Assembly (NCBI GenBank): GCA_024762755.1
Contig: JANTGX010000078.1
Span: 1-9,022 of the forward strand
Length of the DNA stretch: 9,022 bases
Source of the DNA: Gammaproteobacteria bacterium
GTDB taxonomy: Bacteria; Pseudomonadota; Gammaproteobacteria; SZUA-152
Direction of reading: 5' to 3'
Positions 1 through 6,337 of the stretch are shown one piece after another. Position numbers and translations under genes: made by a program. The stretch's first letter is position 1. Every line of letters begins with the position of its first letter. Under the pieces are notes generated by a model. The model was not told the DNA's origin, did not search any database, and worked only from the letters and a program-made list of their open reading frames with translations.

Positions 1-879
1 GGCCAGCGTGACAGGCAGACCCGCCGGCAGCTGCTGGGCCTGGCGCAGATCACCCGCCTGCGTCGGTTGCTGGAGGAGATCCCCCAACACCGCGGCATGG
101 CCGGTGCCTATCTGCAGGGCGACGCCAGCTTCGGTGGCAAGCTGCAGGCCCTGCAGGGACGTATCGAAGAACACAGCGGGATCCTCACCGAGCTGGCCGA
201 GACCAGCCCCTGCCGGCTGCTCGCCGAACGTGCCCGGCGCCTGCTGCTGGGTTGGACGGCCTTGCGTCAGGATCTGGAGCGGCTCGACGCGGCGCAGAGC
301 TTTCAGCGACACAGTCAGCTGATGGCCGAGCTGCTCTGCCTGCTAGACGACGTGGCCGAAGACGCCGGCCTGCTCGACGACGACGGCGAACTCGGCCACC
401 TCGCGCGGGCGGCCATCGACCTGTTGCCACTGGTCACCGAGACCCAGGGGCAGGCCCGCGGCATGGGCACGGCGGCGGCGGCCCGGGGGGTGTGCGATGC
501 CCCCATGCGCATCAAGCTGCGCTTCCTGCTCGGCAAGACACGGCAGACGGTGCAGGCCGCACAGGAGGAGCTGCGGGGCAGCCCGGCCGCCGACGACCTG
601 GCGGCGAGTCGCCAGGCGACGGCGGATTTCCTGGATCTGGTGGAGGACAAGTTGCTGGCCACGGCGCCGGTGACGGTGGCGCCCGAGGTGCTGTTCGCCG
701 CGGGCACCCAAGCCATCGAACAGAGTTTCCACCTGCTGGACCGGCTGTTGGACGAGCTGCAAGTCCGGCTGACACAGATCCAGCGCCGCCAGCGACGTCA
801 CTGGCGACTGGCTCAGGCCGGTGCCGGTGGCCTGTTGGCACCCGCCGCCTGGCTGCTGTGGGCGGCGTTCTCGGCCTGA
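1..879 (+). CDS. Partial helical membrane-anchored protein with NIT-like sensing repeats
   Basis: The reading frame is open from the left edge and ends at TGA 877-879, so the start lies outside the window; 292 residues are visible. The protein is almost all amphipathic helix, rich in Leu, Ala, Arg and Glu. An Arg-Gly-Met motif followed by a small-residue stretch and a basic/Leu helix occurs twice, at visible residues 31-33 and 153-155. This resembles the nitrate/nitrite-sensing NIT domain (PF08376), whose family has a conserved RxRG-type helix start; the assignment is from memory and tentative. A basic run (QRRQRRHWR) precedes one hydrophobic segment at about residues 268-292, so the protein ends in the membrane almost immediately after it. 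No kinase, GGDEF or chemoreceptor output domain follows, so any output domain would have to be upstream or in a partner protein. It could instead be an unrelated four-helix-bundle protein. Strong GC bias in third codon positions supports coding. Confidence 0.7.
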   Translation, partial: GQRDRQTRRQLLGLAQITRLRRLLEEIPQHRGMAGAYLQGDASFGGKLQALQGRIEEHSGILTELAETSPCRLLAERARRLLLGWTALRQDLERLDAAQSFQRHSQLMAELLCLLDDVAEDAGLLDDDGELGHLARAAIDLLPLVTETQGQARGMGTAAAARGVCDAPMRIKLRFLLGKTRQTVQAAQEELRGSPAADDLAASRQATADFLDLVEDKLLATAPVTVAPEVLFAAGTQAIEQSFHLLDRLLDELQVRLTQIQRRQRRHWRLAQAGAGGLLAPAAWLLWAAFSA

Positions 880-1025
880 TAACGAATGGAGGCAGTTACT
901 GCTGTCCCATGAACATTGGATTCGTCATCCCAGCGAATGCCGGGATCCGGTAAGTTGCCAACTGGTACCTGGGAAGAGCGAGATCTAACTCACGGCTTTC
1001 CAGAGATTGATAAGAAGATCATTGA
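880..1025. other. Intergenic spacer between convergent genes
   Basis: This stretch separates the stop of the NIT-like gene (plus strand) from the stop of tag (minus strand). Apart from the palindromic repeat at 918-950 I see no gene in it. Base composition drops here towards about half GC, which continues into the tag/yciI/tetR cassette. No clear rho-independent terminator with a T-run was found on either strand. Confidence 0.5.
918..950. repeat. Single copy of a dispersed palindromic repeat (REP/MITE-like)
   Basis: An 8-base arm at 927-934 (ATCCCAGC) and a second at 939-946 (GCCGGGAT) pair with one A-C mismatch around the 4-base loop GAAT. Together with the preceding TCGTC this matches, from memory, the widely scattered proteobacterial intergenic element whose core reads roughly CGTCATTCCCGCGAAAGCGG. 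Read through in one frame it gives the familiar spurious peptide VIPANAGI. It sits just downstream of the first gene and at the outer edge of the lower-GC tag cassette, convergent with the end of tag. As RNA it could also act as a weak stem for transcripts arriving from either side, but no U-tract follows. Confidence 0.65.
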
Positions 1026-1643
1026 TCATGTGAGACCAGACGGTTTCTTGAACATGTCCCGCGCCTCCTCGACTTTTTCCCGTATGACACAATCCTCGAC
1101 ATGGTCGTTGATCAATCCCATGGCCTGCATGAAGGCATAAACGGTGGTTGGGCCTACAAACTTCCAACCCAGTTTTTTCAAATCCTTCGAGAGAGCAATG
1201 GACTCTGCGGAGGTCGAAGCGGTTTGTGCTTCTGAAGGGTTCTTCCCATCGGGTTCATAGCGCCAGACAAAGGCGGCCAAGGAGCCTTCACGTTCGACAA
1301 GCTCTTGGGCGCGACGCGCGTTGTTGATGACCGCCTCGATTTTACCGCGATGACGGACGATCCCTTCATCCTGGAGTAACCGGCTGACATCTCTCTGGCC
1401 GAATCGGGCAACCCTGTCAAAATCGAAATCATGAAACGCGGCCCGAAAGTTCTCGCGCTTGGCGAGGATCGTGCGCCAGCTCAATCCAGACTGAAAACTC
1501 TCGAGGCACAGTTTCTCGAATAACCGTTGATCGTCACTGACGGGGAAGCCCCATTCCGCATCGTGGTAGTGAAGAAACTCCGGTGCCGCATCGCACCATT
1601 TGCAACGCTTCTGACCATCGGGGCCTGTCATCGTTGTGCTCAT
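1026..1643 (-). CDS. tag: DNA-3-methyladenine glycosylase I
   Basis: This base-excision repair enzyme removes 3-methyladenine from alkylated DNA in the cytoplasm. The 205-residue protein aligns along its length with E. coli Tag (187 aa) with an N-terminal offset of 10. The zinc-site residues of E. coli Tag (Cys4, His17, His175, Cys179) correspond here to Cys14, His27, His181 and Cys185. The base-pocket glutamate (E. coli Glu38) is Glu48 in LESFQSGLSW. The RHRGKIEAVINNAR and KFVGPTTVYAFMQAMGLINDH blocks are typical of the family. The C-terminal tail after Cys185 is about 20 residues. The ATG at 1641-1643 has an AGGGAGG sequence upstream, with rather long spacing of about 13 bases; Met5 is an alternative start. 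It lies 21 bases after the YciI-like gene and is probably the last gene of a TetR-led operon. GC is lower than in the flanks (29 of 60 on line 1081-1140). Confidence 0.96.
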   Translation of the reverse strand: MSTTMTGPDGQKRCKWCDAAPEFLHYHDAEWGFPVSDDQRLFEKLCLESFQSGLSWRTILAKRENFRAAFHDFDFDRVARFGQRDVSRLLQDEGIVRHRGKIEAVINNARRAQELVEREGSLAAFVWRYEPDGKNPSEAQTASTSAESIALSKDLKKLGWKFVGPTTVYAFMQAMGLINDHVEDCVIREKVEEARDMFKKPSGLT

Positions 1644-1664
1644 GGATAGAACCCAGCCTCCCTG

Positions 1665-1952
1665 TTAAACGGTGAGAAAAGAAAGTCGCTCGTCGACTTG
1701 CCCTGGTGCGATCTCCAGGATTTCCGCAACGACGATGTTTTCCGCCACGAAGGGATCGTCGTCGATCCGGCGCTGGAGATCGCTAAGCGAGGTGTTGTAA
1801 GCCAGGACAGCACCACCCGAACTCGGCTGAATGCCGCCTGTGAGGAGAAAAACGCCGTCATCGAAGCCGCGTTTCATCCACGCCACGTGACCTTCCATAA
1901 ATTTTCCGGCCTGGGCCTTGTTGTCGGAAAACCTGAGTAGAACAACGAACAT
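1665..1952 (-). CDS. YciI-like (YCII domain) small protein
   Basis: This 95-residue protein has the dimeric alpha/beta ferredoxin-like YCII fold. The N-terminal strand FVVLLRF is followed by a helix carrying His22 (GHVAWM), the strand FLLTGGI, and a late Asp-Pro-Phe (residues 66-68) followed by the strand NIVVAEILEIAP. The His and the Asp of DPF are the conserved pocket residues of the family. The biochemical role is unknown in most members; some are dehalogenase- or muconolactone isomerase-like. I chose the ATG at 1950-1952 because AAGGGA lies about 8 bases upstream and the protein then begins directly with the first family strand. A longer in-frame start at 2009 would overlap tetR and adds a polar, non-family extension. 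It lies 31 bases after tetR and 21 bases before tag, so co-transcription is likely. A specific substrate cannot be named. Confidence 0.88.
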   Translation of the reverse strand: MFVVLLRFSDNKAQAGKFMEGHVAWMKRGFDDGVFLLTGGIQPSSGGAVLAYNTSLSDLQRRIDDDPFVAENIVVAEILEIAPGQVDERLSFLTV

Positions 1953-1983
1953 GTCTTGATCCCTTTTTGACAAGTCATTCGGT

Positions 1984-2556
1984 TTATTTTTTCTCGACCG
2001 GCAAGGCATCGAGCCAGTCGCACATCTTGTCCACTTCCTGTTTCACACAGCGGTAGTCGCCGAAAGCATGGCCCAGAGTTGCCACTCCCTGGCCCCAGGA
2101 CAGCACGTGCATGGCCAGCGCATCTGCATCCCGTGAATGGCCGAGCTGGCTAAACTGGCTACTCAGCCACGACCGAAAAAGTGTAAACACCTTATTGGCA
2201 TCGGCCTTTGAGGCGTGGTTCGACTTTGCGAGTTCCGTACACAATGTGCCAACGGGGCAGCCGTAGCCCTTGATCATAGACCAGTTTGTCAGCAGGATCC
2301 TGGGCAGCTCTTGATGCGCTGCTTCGGCGTCGCTCCCTCCTCCCCAGTCCGCCAGCATGCGCTTCGTCCCGTGCAGACGGTCATTTATGACCGCGTCGAG
2401 CATGTGGTCCTTGGTCTTGAAATGATGATAGAAGTTTCCGCGCGAGATATTCACTACCCGGGCGATACCGGCACAGGAGGTGTGCTCGAAACCTTGCCGA
2501 TAAAACAGGTCATCGGCGGCTTCCACAATCTGTCGTCGCGTTGCTCCGCATGCCAT
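1984..2556 (-). CDS. TetR/AcrR family transcriptional regulator
   Basis: This 190-residue protein has a classic N-terminal TetR DNA-binding domain. Residues 6-24 (TRRQIVEAADDLFYRQGFE) form helix 1. The helix-turn-helix spans about 27-46 and ends in SRGNFYHHFKTKDHML, the family signature. The all-helical C-terminal domain (about 60-190) would bind ligand and dimerise. It contains Cys100 and Cys106 in GYGCPVGTLCTEL. The Gly-Cys position corresponds, by alignment from memory, to the redox-sensitive cysteine region of NemR-type repressors, so a thiol-reactive or electrophile signal is possible but unproven. The ATG at 2554-2556 has no strong Shine-Dalgarno, only an A-rich GAAACGAAAA stretch upstream. 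As the first gene of a tetR-yciI-tag set it most likely represses its own operon. GC is about half (30 of 60 on line 2161-2220), unlike the flanking genes. Confidence 0.95.
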   Translation of the reverse strand: MACGATRRQIVEAADDLFYRQGFEHTSCAGIARVVNISRGNFYHHFKTKDHMLDAVINDRLHGTKRMLADWGGGSDAEAAHQELPRILLTNWSMIKGYGCPVGTLCTELAKSNHASKADANKVFTLFRSWLSSQFSQLGHSRDADALAMHVLSWGQGVATLGHAFGDYRCVKQEVDKMCDWLDALPVEKK

Positions 2557-2619
2557 GAATTTTCGTTTCAGGCGACCTTGACCCGGACGGAAGGGAAGTC
2601 AGCGGCCCATGGACGGTGT
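2557..2619 (-). promoter_or_regulatory. Putative promoter/operator region of the tetR-yciI-tag set
   Basis: This is the only gap (63 bases) between the stop of the SUMF lipoprotein gene and the start of tetR on the same strand. If the cassette is transcribed independently, its promoter and the TetR operator should be here or in the end of the upstream gene. By eye I could not fix a good -35/-10 pair or a clean palindrome, so the call rests on position only. Confidence 0.3.
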
Positions 2620-3711
2620 CTAAGGCCGCGGCGAGCCGCCCGCCGAGGGCGCGTCGCCGGGGGCCGCATCGCGCGCGCAGCGAAAGCCCACGTCGGCGTT
2701 CTCGCTCTCCGGTGCGGCGTAGCCACGCATGGCGCTGCGGAAGAAGAGCGACAGGGCGTAGTGGCCCATGCCTCCGCCGCCGCCGCGGATCACCCGGTTC
2801 TTCTCGCCGAAGGCCTCGGCGACGAAATAGTCCGAGCCCGGATAGGGTTGGTACCAGTCGGCCACCCACTCCCAGGCATTGCCCGCCATGTCGTAGGCCC
2901 CATAGGGGGAGCGGTTCTGCGGGTAGTAGCCGACGGGCGCCATGCCCTCGCCCCACTCCTCGTTGTCGCCGGTATTGGTCAAGCCGTCGTTCCAGTCGTT
3001 ACCCCAGGGGAATTCGCGGCCGTCGGTACCGCGCGCGGCCTTCTCCCATTCAGCCTCCGTGGGCAGGCGCTTGCCGGCCCAGTGGCAGTAGCGGTTGGCC
3101 TCCGCCCAGGTCACCGCGGTGACCGGCAGGCGATCCTGCAATGCCTGCGCCGCCAGCATCAGGCGCAACAGTTCTTCACGGCCGGCGCGGCGGGTGTCCA
3201 CGTCGAGCTTGAAATACTCAGAAGCGATCCAGCGCAGGGATTTCAACTCCGTGGCCCGCAGACGCTCCGGCAACAGGTTGTAGCCGTTCTGCGTCCACTG
3301 AAAGGGTTCGCGCACCCGGCGGGCACGGACGAAGGCCTTGTACTGGGCGTTGGTCACCTCGGTGGCGTCGATCCAGAAGGCCGGCAGCACCACCTCGTGC
3401 CGTGGGTGTTCGTCGAGATAGAGGGGTTTGACCAGGCCGTACTCCTCCTGCTTGCCGGCCTCGTCCACCTTGTCGCTGCCCATGATGAAGGGTCCGGCGG
3501 GCACGTAGACCATTTCGCTCGGCGGCACCGGCTCGGCGTCGTGCCGGCTGGCGCCGCCATTGTCGTTGCACGCCGCGAGCAGCAGCGCACACAGGGCGAG
3601 CGGCAAGGCCGGGCGAAACGCGCGCCACTGCCCCTGTCCGCCCGGCCCGCCGCTGCCTGCTGCGCCAAAAGGCCGCCGCCCAGTCTCTTTCATCGTGTCC
3701 TTCTCCGTCAT
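2620..3711 (-). CDS. SUMF1/FGE-fold lipoprotein lacking the catalytic cysteines
   Basis: This 363-residue protein has an N-terminal hydrophobic stretch (about 35-47) ending in the lipobox LLAAC with Cys48. It should be exported and lipid-anchored. A formylglycine-generating-enzyme sulfatase domain (PF03781) follows: MVYVPAGPFIMGS (67-79), FWIDATEVTNAQYKAF (112-127), AVTWAEANRYCHWAGKRLPT (199-218), WEKAARG (222-228), YDMAGNAWEWVADWY (273-287), RVIRGG (306-311) and VGFRCAR (341-347). True FGE uses two cysteines (human Cys336 and Cys341) just after the RGG-type block. Here that region reads MGHYALS (315-321), with Gly and Ser in those places, so formylglycine formation is unlikely. About 65 residues (130-195) are inserted between two core blocks. 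In other family members the same fold serves nonheme-iron or binding roles. Both Met1 (AAGGGG upstream) and Met7 at 3691-3693 (GGAGAAGGA upstream) have usable ribosome sites. Its partner and substrate are unknown. Confidence 0.93.
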   Translation of the reverse strand: MTEKDTMKETGRRPFGAAGSGGPGGQGQWRAFRPALPLALCALLLAACNDNGGASRHDAEPVPPSEMVYVPAGPFIMGSDKVDEAGKQEEYGLVKPLYLDEHPRHEVVLPAFWIDATEVTNAQYKAFVRARRVREPFQWTQNGYNLLPERLRATELKSLRWIASEYFKLDVDTRRAGREELLRLMLAAQALQDRLPVTAVTWAEANRYCHWAGKRLPTEAEWEKAARGTDGREFPWGNDWNDGLTNTGDNEEWGEGMAPVGYYPQNRSPYGAYDMAGNAWEWVADWYQPYPGSDYFVAEAFGEKNRVIRGGGGGMGHYALSLFFRSAMRGYAAPESENADVGFRCARDAAPGDAPSAGGSPRP

Positions 3712-3933
3712 ACCACTACCCCTTGGTGCGTAATGATCGTCCCCCGCCTCGGTGACGAGGGACGATGTTTGCCCGTTTCGACCCCAAAGATTGATCGGCT
3801 GCTCACCCTGCGCGTTCGCCAGCCGCCGCTGGGTTCAGTTTCCACCCGCTGCGCCGATAGCAGACCACGAGGAAACCGGCAGAGTATGCCGCAAGGCCGC
3901 CGCCCACGGCGAGGTCCCGAAGGACACGAGACG
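3712..3933. promoter_or_regulatory. Divergent intergenic region between the SUMF lipoprotein and HDOD genes
   Basis: The 222 bases between the two divergent starts should contain promoters for both genes. The most obvious structure is the hairpin at 3736-3766. I could not identify convincing sigma-70 or sigma-54 promoter hexamers on either strand by eye. The HDOD gene has GAAGGA about 9 bases before its ATG. No small gene with coding character was seen. Short open frames here include tRNA-like translated words at 3829-3849, but no tRNA can be folded. Confidence 0.5.
3736..3766. promoter_or_regulatory. Strong inverted repeat / hairpin in the divergent intergenic region
   Basis: ATCGTC at 3736-3741 pairs with GACGAT at 3761-3766, and CCTCG at 3747-3751 pairs with CGAGG at 3756-3760 around the loop GTGA. 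A five-base bulge (CCCCG, 3742-3746) is left on one side. An alternative register pairs ATCGTCCC (3736-3743) perfectly with GGGACGAT (3759-3766). It lies 25 bases upstream of the longest SUMF-lipoprotein start, so it could sit in that gene's 5' leader or be an operator. No T-run follows on the plus strand beyond GTTTG, so it is a poor intrinsic terminator. Confidence 0.5.
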
Positions 3934-4812
3934 ATGAATCAGCCAGACAGCCAACAGACACGCCCGCCCGACATTCGTCGGCGCATCGAAGCCGTTACCG
4001 AGTTGCCGGCCATGCCGGAGGTGGCCCAGGCCCTGCTGCGCCTGAGCAACAACCCGCAGGGCAACATTCAGGACCTGGCCGAGATCATCCAGCACGACCC
4101 GAGCATCGCCGCGCAGCTCATGCGATACGCCCGCTCCGCCTTCTTCGGCTACACTGGCGAGATCACCTCCCTGCAGCAGGCGGTCACCGCCGTGCTGGGC
4201 TACAGCCTGAGTCTGGACATCGCCCTCGGCATCGCCCTCGGCAAGTCCTTCAACATCCCCAACTTCGGCCCCATGGGCCTCTACCCCTTCTGGCGCCATG
4301 CGGTATTCAGCGCCGCCCTGTGCCAGCGCCTGGCGCCGCAGGTCCAGGGTGTGCGGCCCGGCCTGGCCTTTCTCGGTGGCCTGCTGCACAACTTCGGGGT
4401 CTTGCTGGTGGCCCATCTGTTCCGCAATGAGGCCCTGCAGTTGGCGCAGCTGATCGAGGCCGCGCCGGCGCGGCCGGTGGTGGAGATCGAGCAGGAGACG
4501 CTGGGTGCTGCACACCCTGAGATCGGCGCCTGGTTGCTGCGCTGCTGGAATCTACAGGCGGAGATCGTCGCCGCCACCGCCGGCCATCACGACGCGGCGT
4601 TCGGCGGTGAACACGCGGTGTATGCGCAGATGGTGCAGCTGGCCGACCGCCTGCTGAAGCGGCACGGGATCGGTGACGCGGCGAGTACCGAACTGCCCGC
4701 CGACCTACTCGAGGCGCTGGGGCTGGAGACCGAGGCCCTGGAGCAGGCCTTGGAGGCGGTGATGGCGGAGCGCCCGGGGCTGGAGCAACTGGCCCACGCC
4801 TTCCCCACCTGA
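3934..4812 (+). CDS. Stand-alone HDOD-domain protein
   Basis: HDOD domains are catalytically inactive relatives of HD phosphohydrolases that act as regulatory scaffolds in signalling, motility and c-di-GMP networks. This 292-residue protein has the full domain from about residue 15 to 225. The entry motif is LPAMPEVAQALLRLSNN (24-40), followed by the DLAEIIQHDPSIAAQLMRYA block (47-66), the GEITSLQQAVTAVLG helix (75-89), GLAFLGGLLHNFG (143-155), HPEIGAWLL (194-202) and the GHHD turn (217-220). The classical HD pair is degenerate here, as LLHNFG (His152-Asn153), consistent with no phosphodiesterase activity. The tail (about 250-292) is acidic and helical, with no second output domain. The ATG at 3934 is chosen because GAAGGA lies about 9 bases upstream and the HDOD domain begins soon after. 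The frame stays open far upstream only because it runs antisense to the neighbouring gene. Confidence 0.94.
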   Translation: MNQPDSQQTRPPDIRRRIEAVTELPAMPEVAQALLRLSNNPQGNIQDLAEIIQHDPSIAAQLMRYARSAFFGYTGEITSLQQAVTAVLGYSLSLDIALGIALGKSFNIPNFGPMGLYPFWRHAVFSAALCQRLAPQVQGVRPGLAFLGGLLHNFGVLLVAHLFRNEALQLAQLIEAAPARPVVEIEQETLGAAHPEIGAWLLRCWNLQAEIVAATAGHHDAAFGGEHAVYAQMVQLADRLLKRHGIGDAASTELPADLLEALGLETEALEQALEAVMAERPGLEQLAHAFPT

Positions 4813-4831
4813 GCCGCCCCTTTCGCGCCGA

Positions 4832-6337
4832 CTATTCCCGCCGGCCGTAGAGCCGGGTCAGGTGCTCGACGCGCGCTGCCAGATCCTCCGGCACCTGCGA
4901 CCACTCGAAACGCCATCGCCAATTATCCCCCGCACTCCCCGGCACATTCATGCGCGCCTCGCTGCCCAGACCGAGCAGGTCCTGCAGGGGCAGGATGGCC
5001 ATGCGCGCGGTGGACACCATGGTGACACGGATCAGCGGCCACAACAGATCACCCGTCGGCCCGCCGCAGACGGGAAAGTCGGCACCCAGGCCGAGGTAGT
5101 CACACAGGTAGGCCTTGGTGCCTTCGTCCAGGCTGGCGAGCCAGCCGCAGGTGGTGTCGTTGTCGTGGGTGCCGGTGTAGACCACGGAATTCTTCACGTG
5201 GTTGTGCGGCAGGTAGGGGTTGTTGGGGCTGCCATCGAAGGCGAACTGCAGGATCTTCATGCCGGGGAAACCCCAGCGGTCGCGTAGCGCCTCCACCTCC
5301 GAGGTGATGATGCCGAGGTCTTCCGCCACCAGCGGCAGTTCACCGAAGGCCGCCTCGAGGGCCTTGAACAGGGCGTCCCCGGGGCCGGGTTCCCAGTGAC
5401 CGTGGATCGCCGTCTCGGCCGAGGCGGGAATGGACCAGTAGGCCTCGAAACCGCGGAAGTGATCGATGCGCACCAGGTCGAACAACTCCAGCGCCGTACG
5501 CATGCGCCGAATCCACCACAGGTAGCCATCGTCGGCCATGCGCTGCCAGTCGTAATGGGGATTGCCCCAACGCTGGCCGGTGGCAGAGAAGTAGTCGGGC
5601 GGGACGCCGGCGATGGTCCGTGGCTGGCCGTTCTCATCGAGATCGAAATATTCCCGATGGGCCCATACCTCGGCGCTGTCGTGGGAGACGAAAATGGGCA
5701 TGTCGCCGAAGATATGGATGTCACGCTGATTGGCGTAGGCCTTGAGCTGCAACCACTGGCGGAAGAAGACGAACTGTTCGAAGCGAATCTGCTCGATGGC
5801 CTCGCTGAGCCGCTCACGCACCACGCGCAGGCCTTCCGGCTCACGGTCGCGCAGGGCCTCGGGCCAATTGAACCAGGGCTCGCCGTTGAAGTCCTCGCGC
5901 AGGGCCTCGTAGGTGGCGAAGTCCTCCAGCCAATACTGATGGCGCTCGCAGAATTCGGCGTAGTCGCGCTGTTCCTTCGCCCCGGCCTGGGCCTCGAAAC
6001 CGTCATGGGCCTGCGCCAGGCGCGCCTTGCGCGGGGTCTCCGCCGAGACCGTCTCATCGGCCAGCCAACCCCACTGGCGCAACAAGGACAGACTGATGAG
6101 CTGAGGATTGCCGGCGTGCACCGAGGTGCTCATGTAGGGCGAGCCATCGTCGTGGGTGGGGCCCAGGGGCAGCACCTGCCAGACCCGCATCCCCGCCTGC
6201 TGCAGGAAATCGATGAAACGATAGGCCTGTGGGCCGATGGTGCCGAGGGTCTCGGTATGGGCGGCATCCTCGTCGGGCAACGAGGTGGGGTGTAACAGGA
6301 CACCCGCGCGGCGGCGGGCCAGGATGGGATGGGTCAC
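4832..6337 (-). CDS. malQ: 4-alpha-glucanotransferase (amylomaltase, GH77)
   Basis: This enzyme transfers alpha-1,4-glucan segments between maltodextrins, releasing glucose, and works in cytoplasmic glycogen and maltodextrin metabolism. The 501-residue length matches the compact bacterial amylomaltases of about 500 aa, such as Thermus, rather than the longer E. coli form. It opens with RRAGVLLHPTSLP (9-21). The catalytic set is Asp292 in VRIDHFRGF (nucleophile), Glu339 in VAEDLG (acid/base) and Asp392 in GTHDND (transition-state stabiliser), close to the Thermus numbering 293/340/395. Other family blocks are GDMPIFVSHDSAEVW (211-225) and GVPPDYFSATGQRWGNPHYDW (244-264). The start at 6335-6337 is GTG, with AAGAG about 7 bases upstream; the protein then begins just before the first family motif. 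It lies 270 bases after the GH57 gene, so it may have its own promoter. It ends 19 bases from the convergent HDOD gene. Confidence 0.97.
   Translation of the reverse strand: MTHPILARRRAGVLLHPTSLPDEDAAHTETLGTIGPQAYRFIDFLQQAGMRVWQVLPLGPTHDDGSPYMSTSVHAGNPQLISLSLLRQWGWLADETVSAETPRKARLAQAHDGFEAQAGAKEQRDYAEFCERHQYWLEDFATYEALREDFNGEPWFNWPEALRDREPEGLRVVRERLSEAIEQIRFEQFVFFRQWLQLKAYANQRDIHIFGDMPIFVSHDSAEVWAHREYFDLDENGQPRTIAGVPPDYFSATGQRWGNPHYDWQRMADDGYLWWIRRMRTALELFDLVRIDHFRGFEAYWSIPASAETAIHGHWEPGPGDALFKALEAAFGELPLVAEDLGIITSEVEALRDRWGFPGMKILQFAFDGSPNNPYLPHNHVKNSVVYTGTHDNDTTCGWLASLDEGTKAYLCDYLGLGADFPVCGGPTGDLLWPLIRVTMVSTARMAILPLQDLLGLGSEARMNVPGSAGDNWRWRFEWSQVPEDLAARVEHLTRLYGRRE

Noticed and set aside
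252..953. 233-residue plus-strand frame overlapping the NIT-like gene and running into the repeat
   Set aside because: It is out of frame with a gene that has clear helical protein character. Its product is Gly/Arg/Ala-rich low complexity and ends in the peptide typical of the dispersed repeat.
1953..2009. Longer start for the YciI-like protein overlapping tetR
   Set aside because: The added 19 residues are polar and not part of the family, while the ATG at 1950-1952 has a well-placed AAGGGA.
2510..2956. 148-residue Arg-rich minus-strand frame between tetR and the SUMF gene
   Set aside because: It overlaps the SUMF gene in another frame over the conserved GNAWEWV region and overlaps the start of tetR; its composition is that of a shadow frame.
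3829..3849. tRNA-like T-arm (GGGTTCAGTTTCCACCC)
   Set aside because: With TTC in the loop the 5-base T-stem does not pair (CTGGG against TCCAC), and no anticodon or acceptor arm can be folded upstream.
2215..3933. In-frame upstream extension of the HDOD gene giving an 865-residue protein
   Set aside because: This part lies antisense to tetR and the SUMF lipoprotein gene, has low-complexity His/Val/Arg-rich translation, and the HDOD domain has its own ATG with a good ribosome site at 3934.
5396..6295. 299-residue plus-strand open frame
   Set aside because: It is antisense to malQ, whose catalytic residues are intact; no motif is seen in the antisense product.
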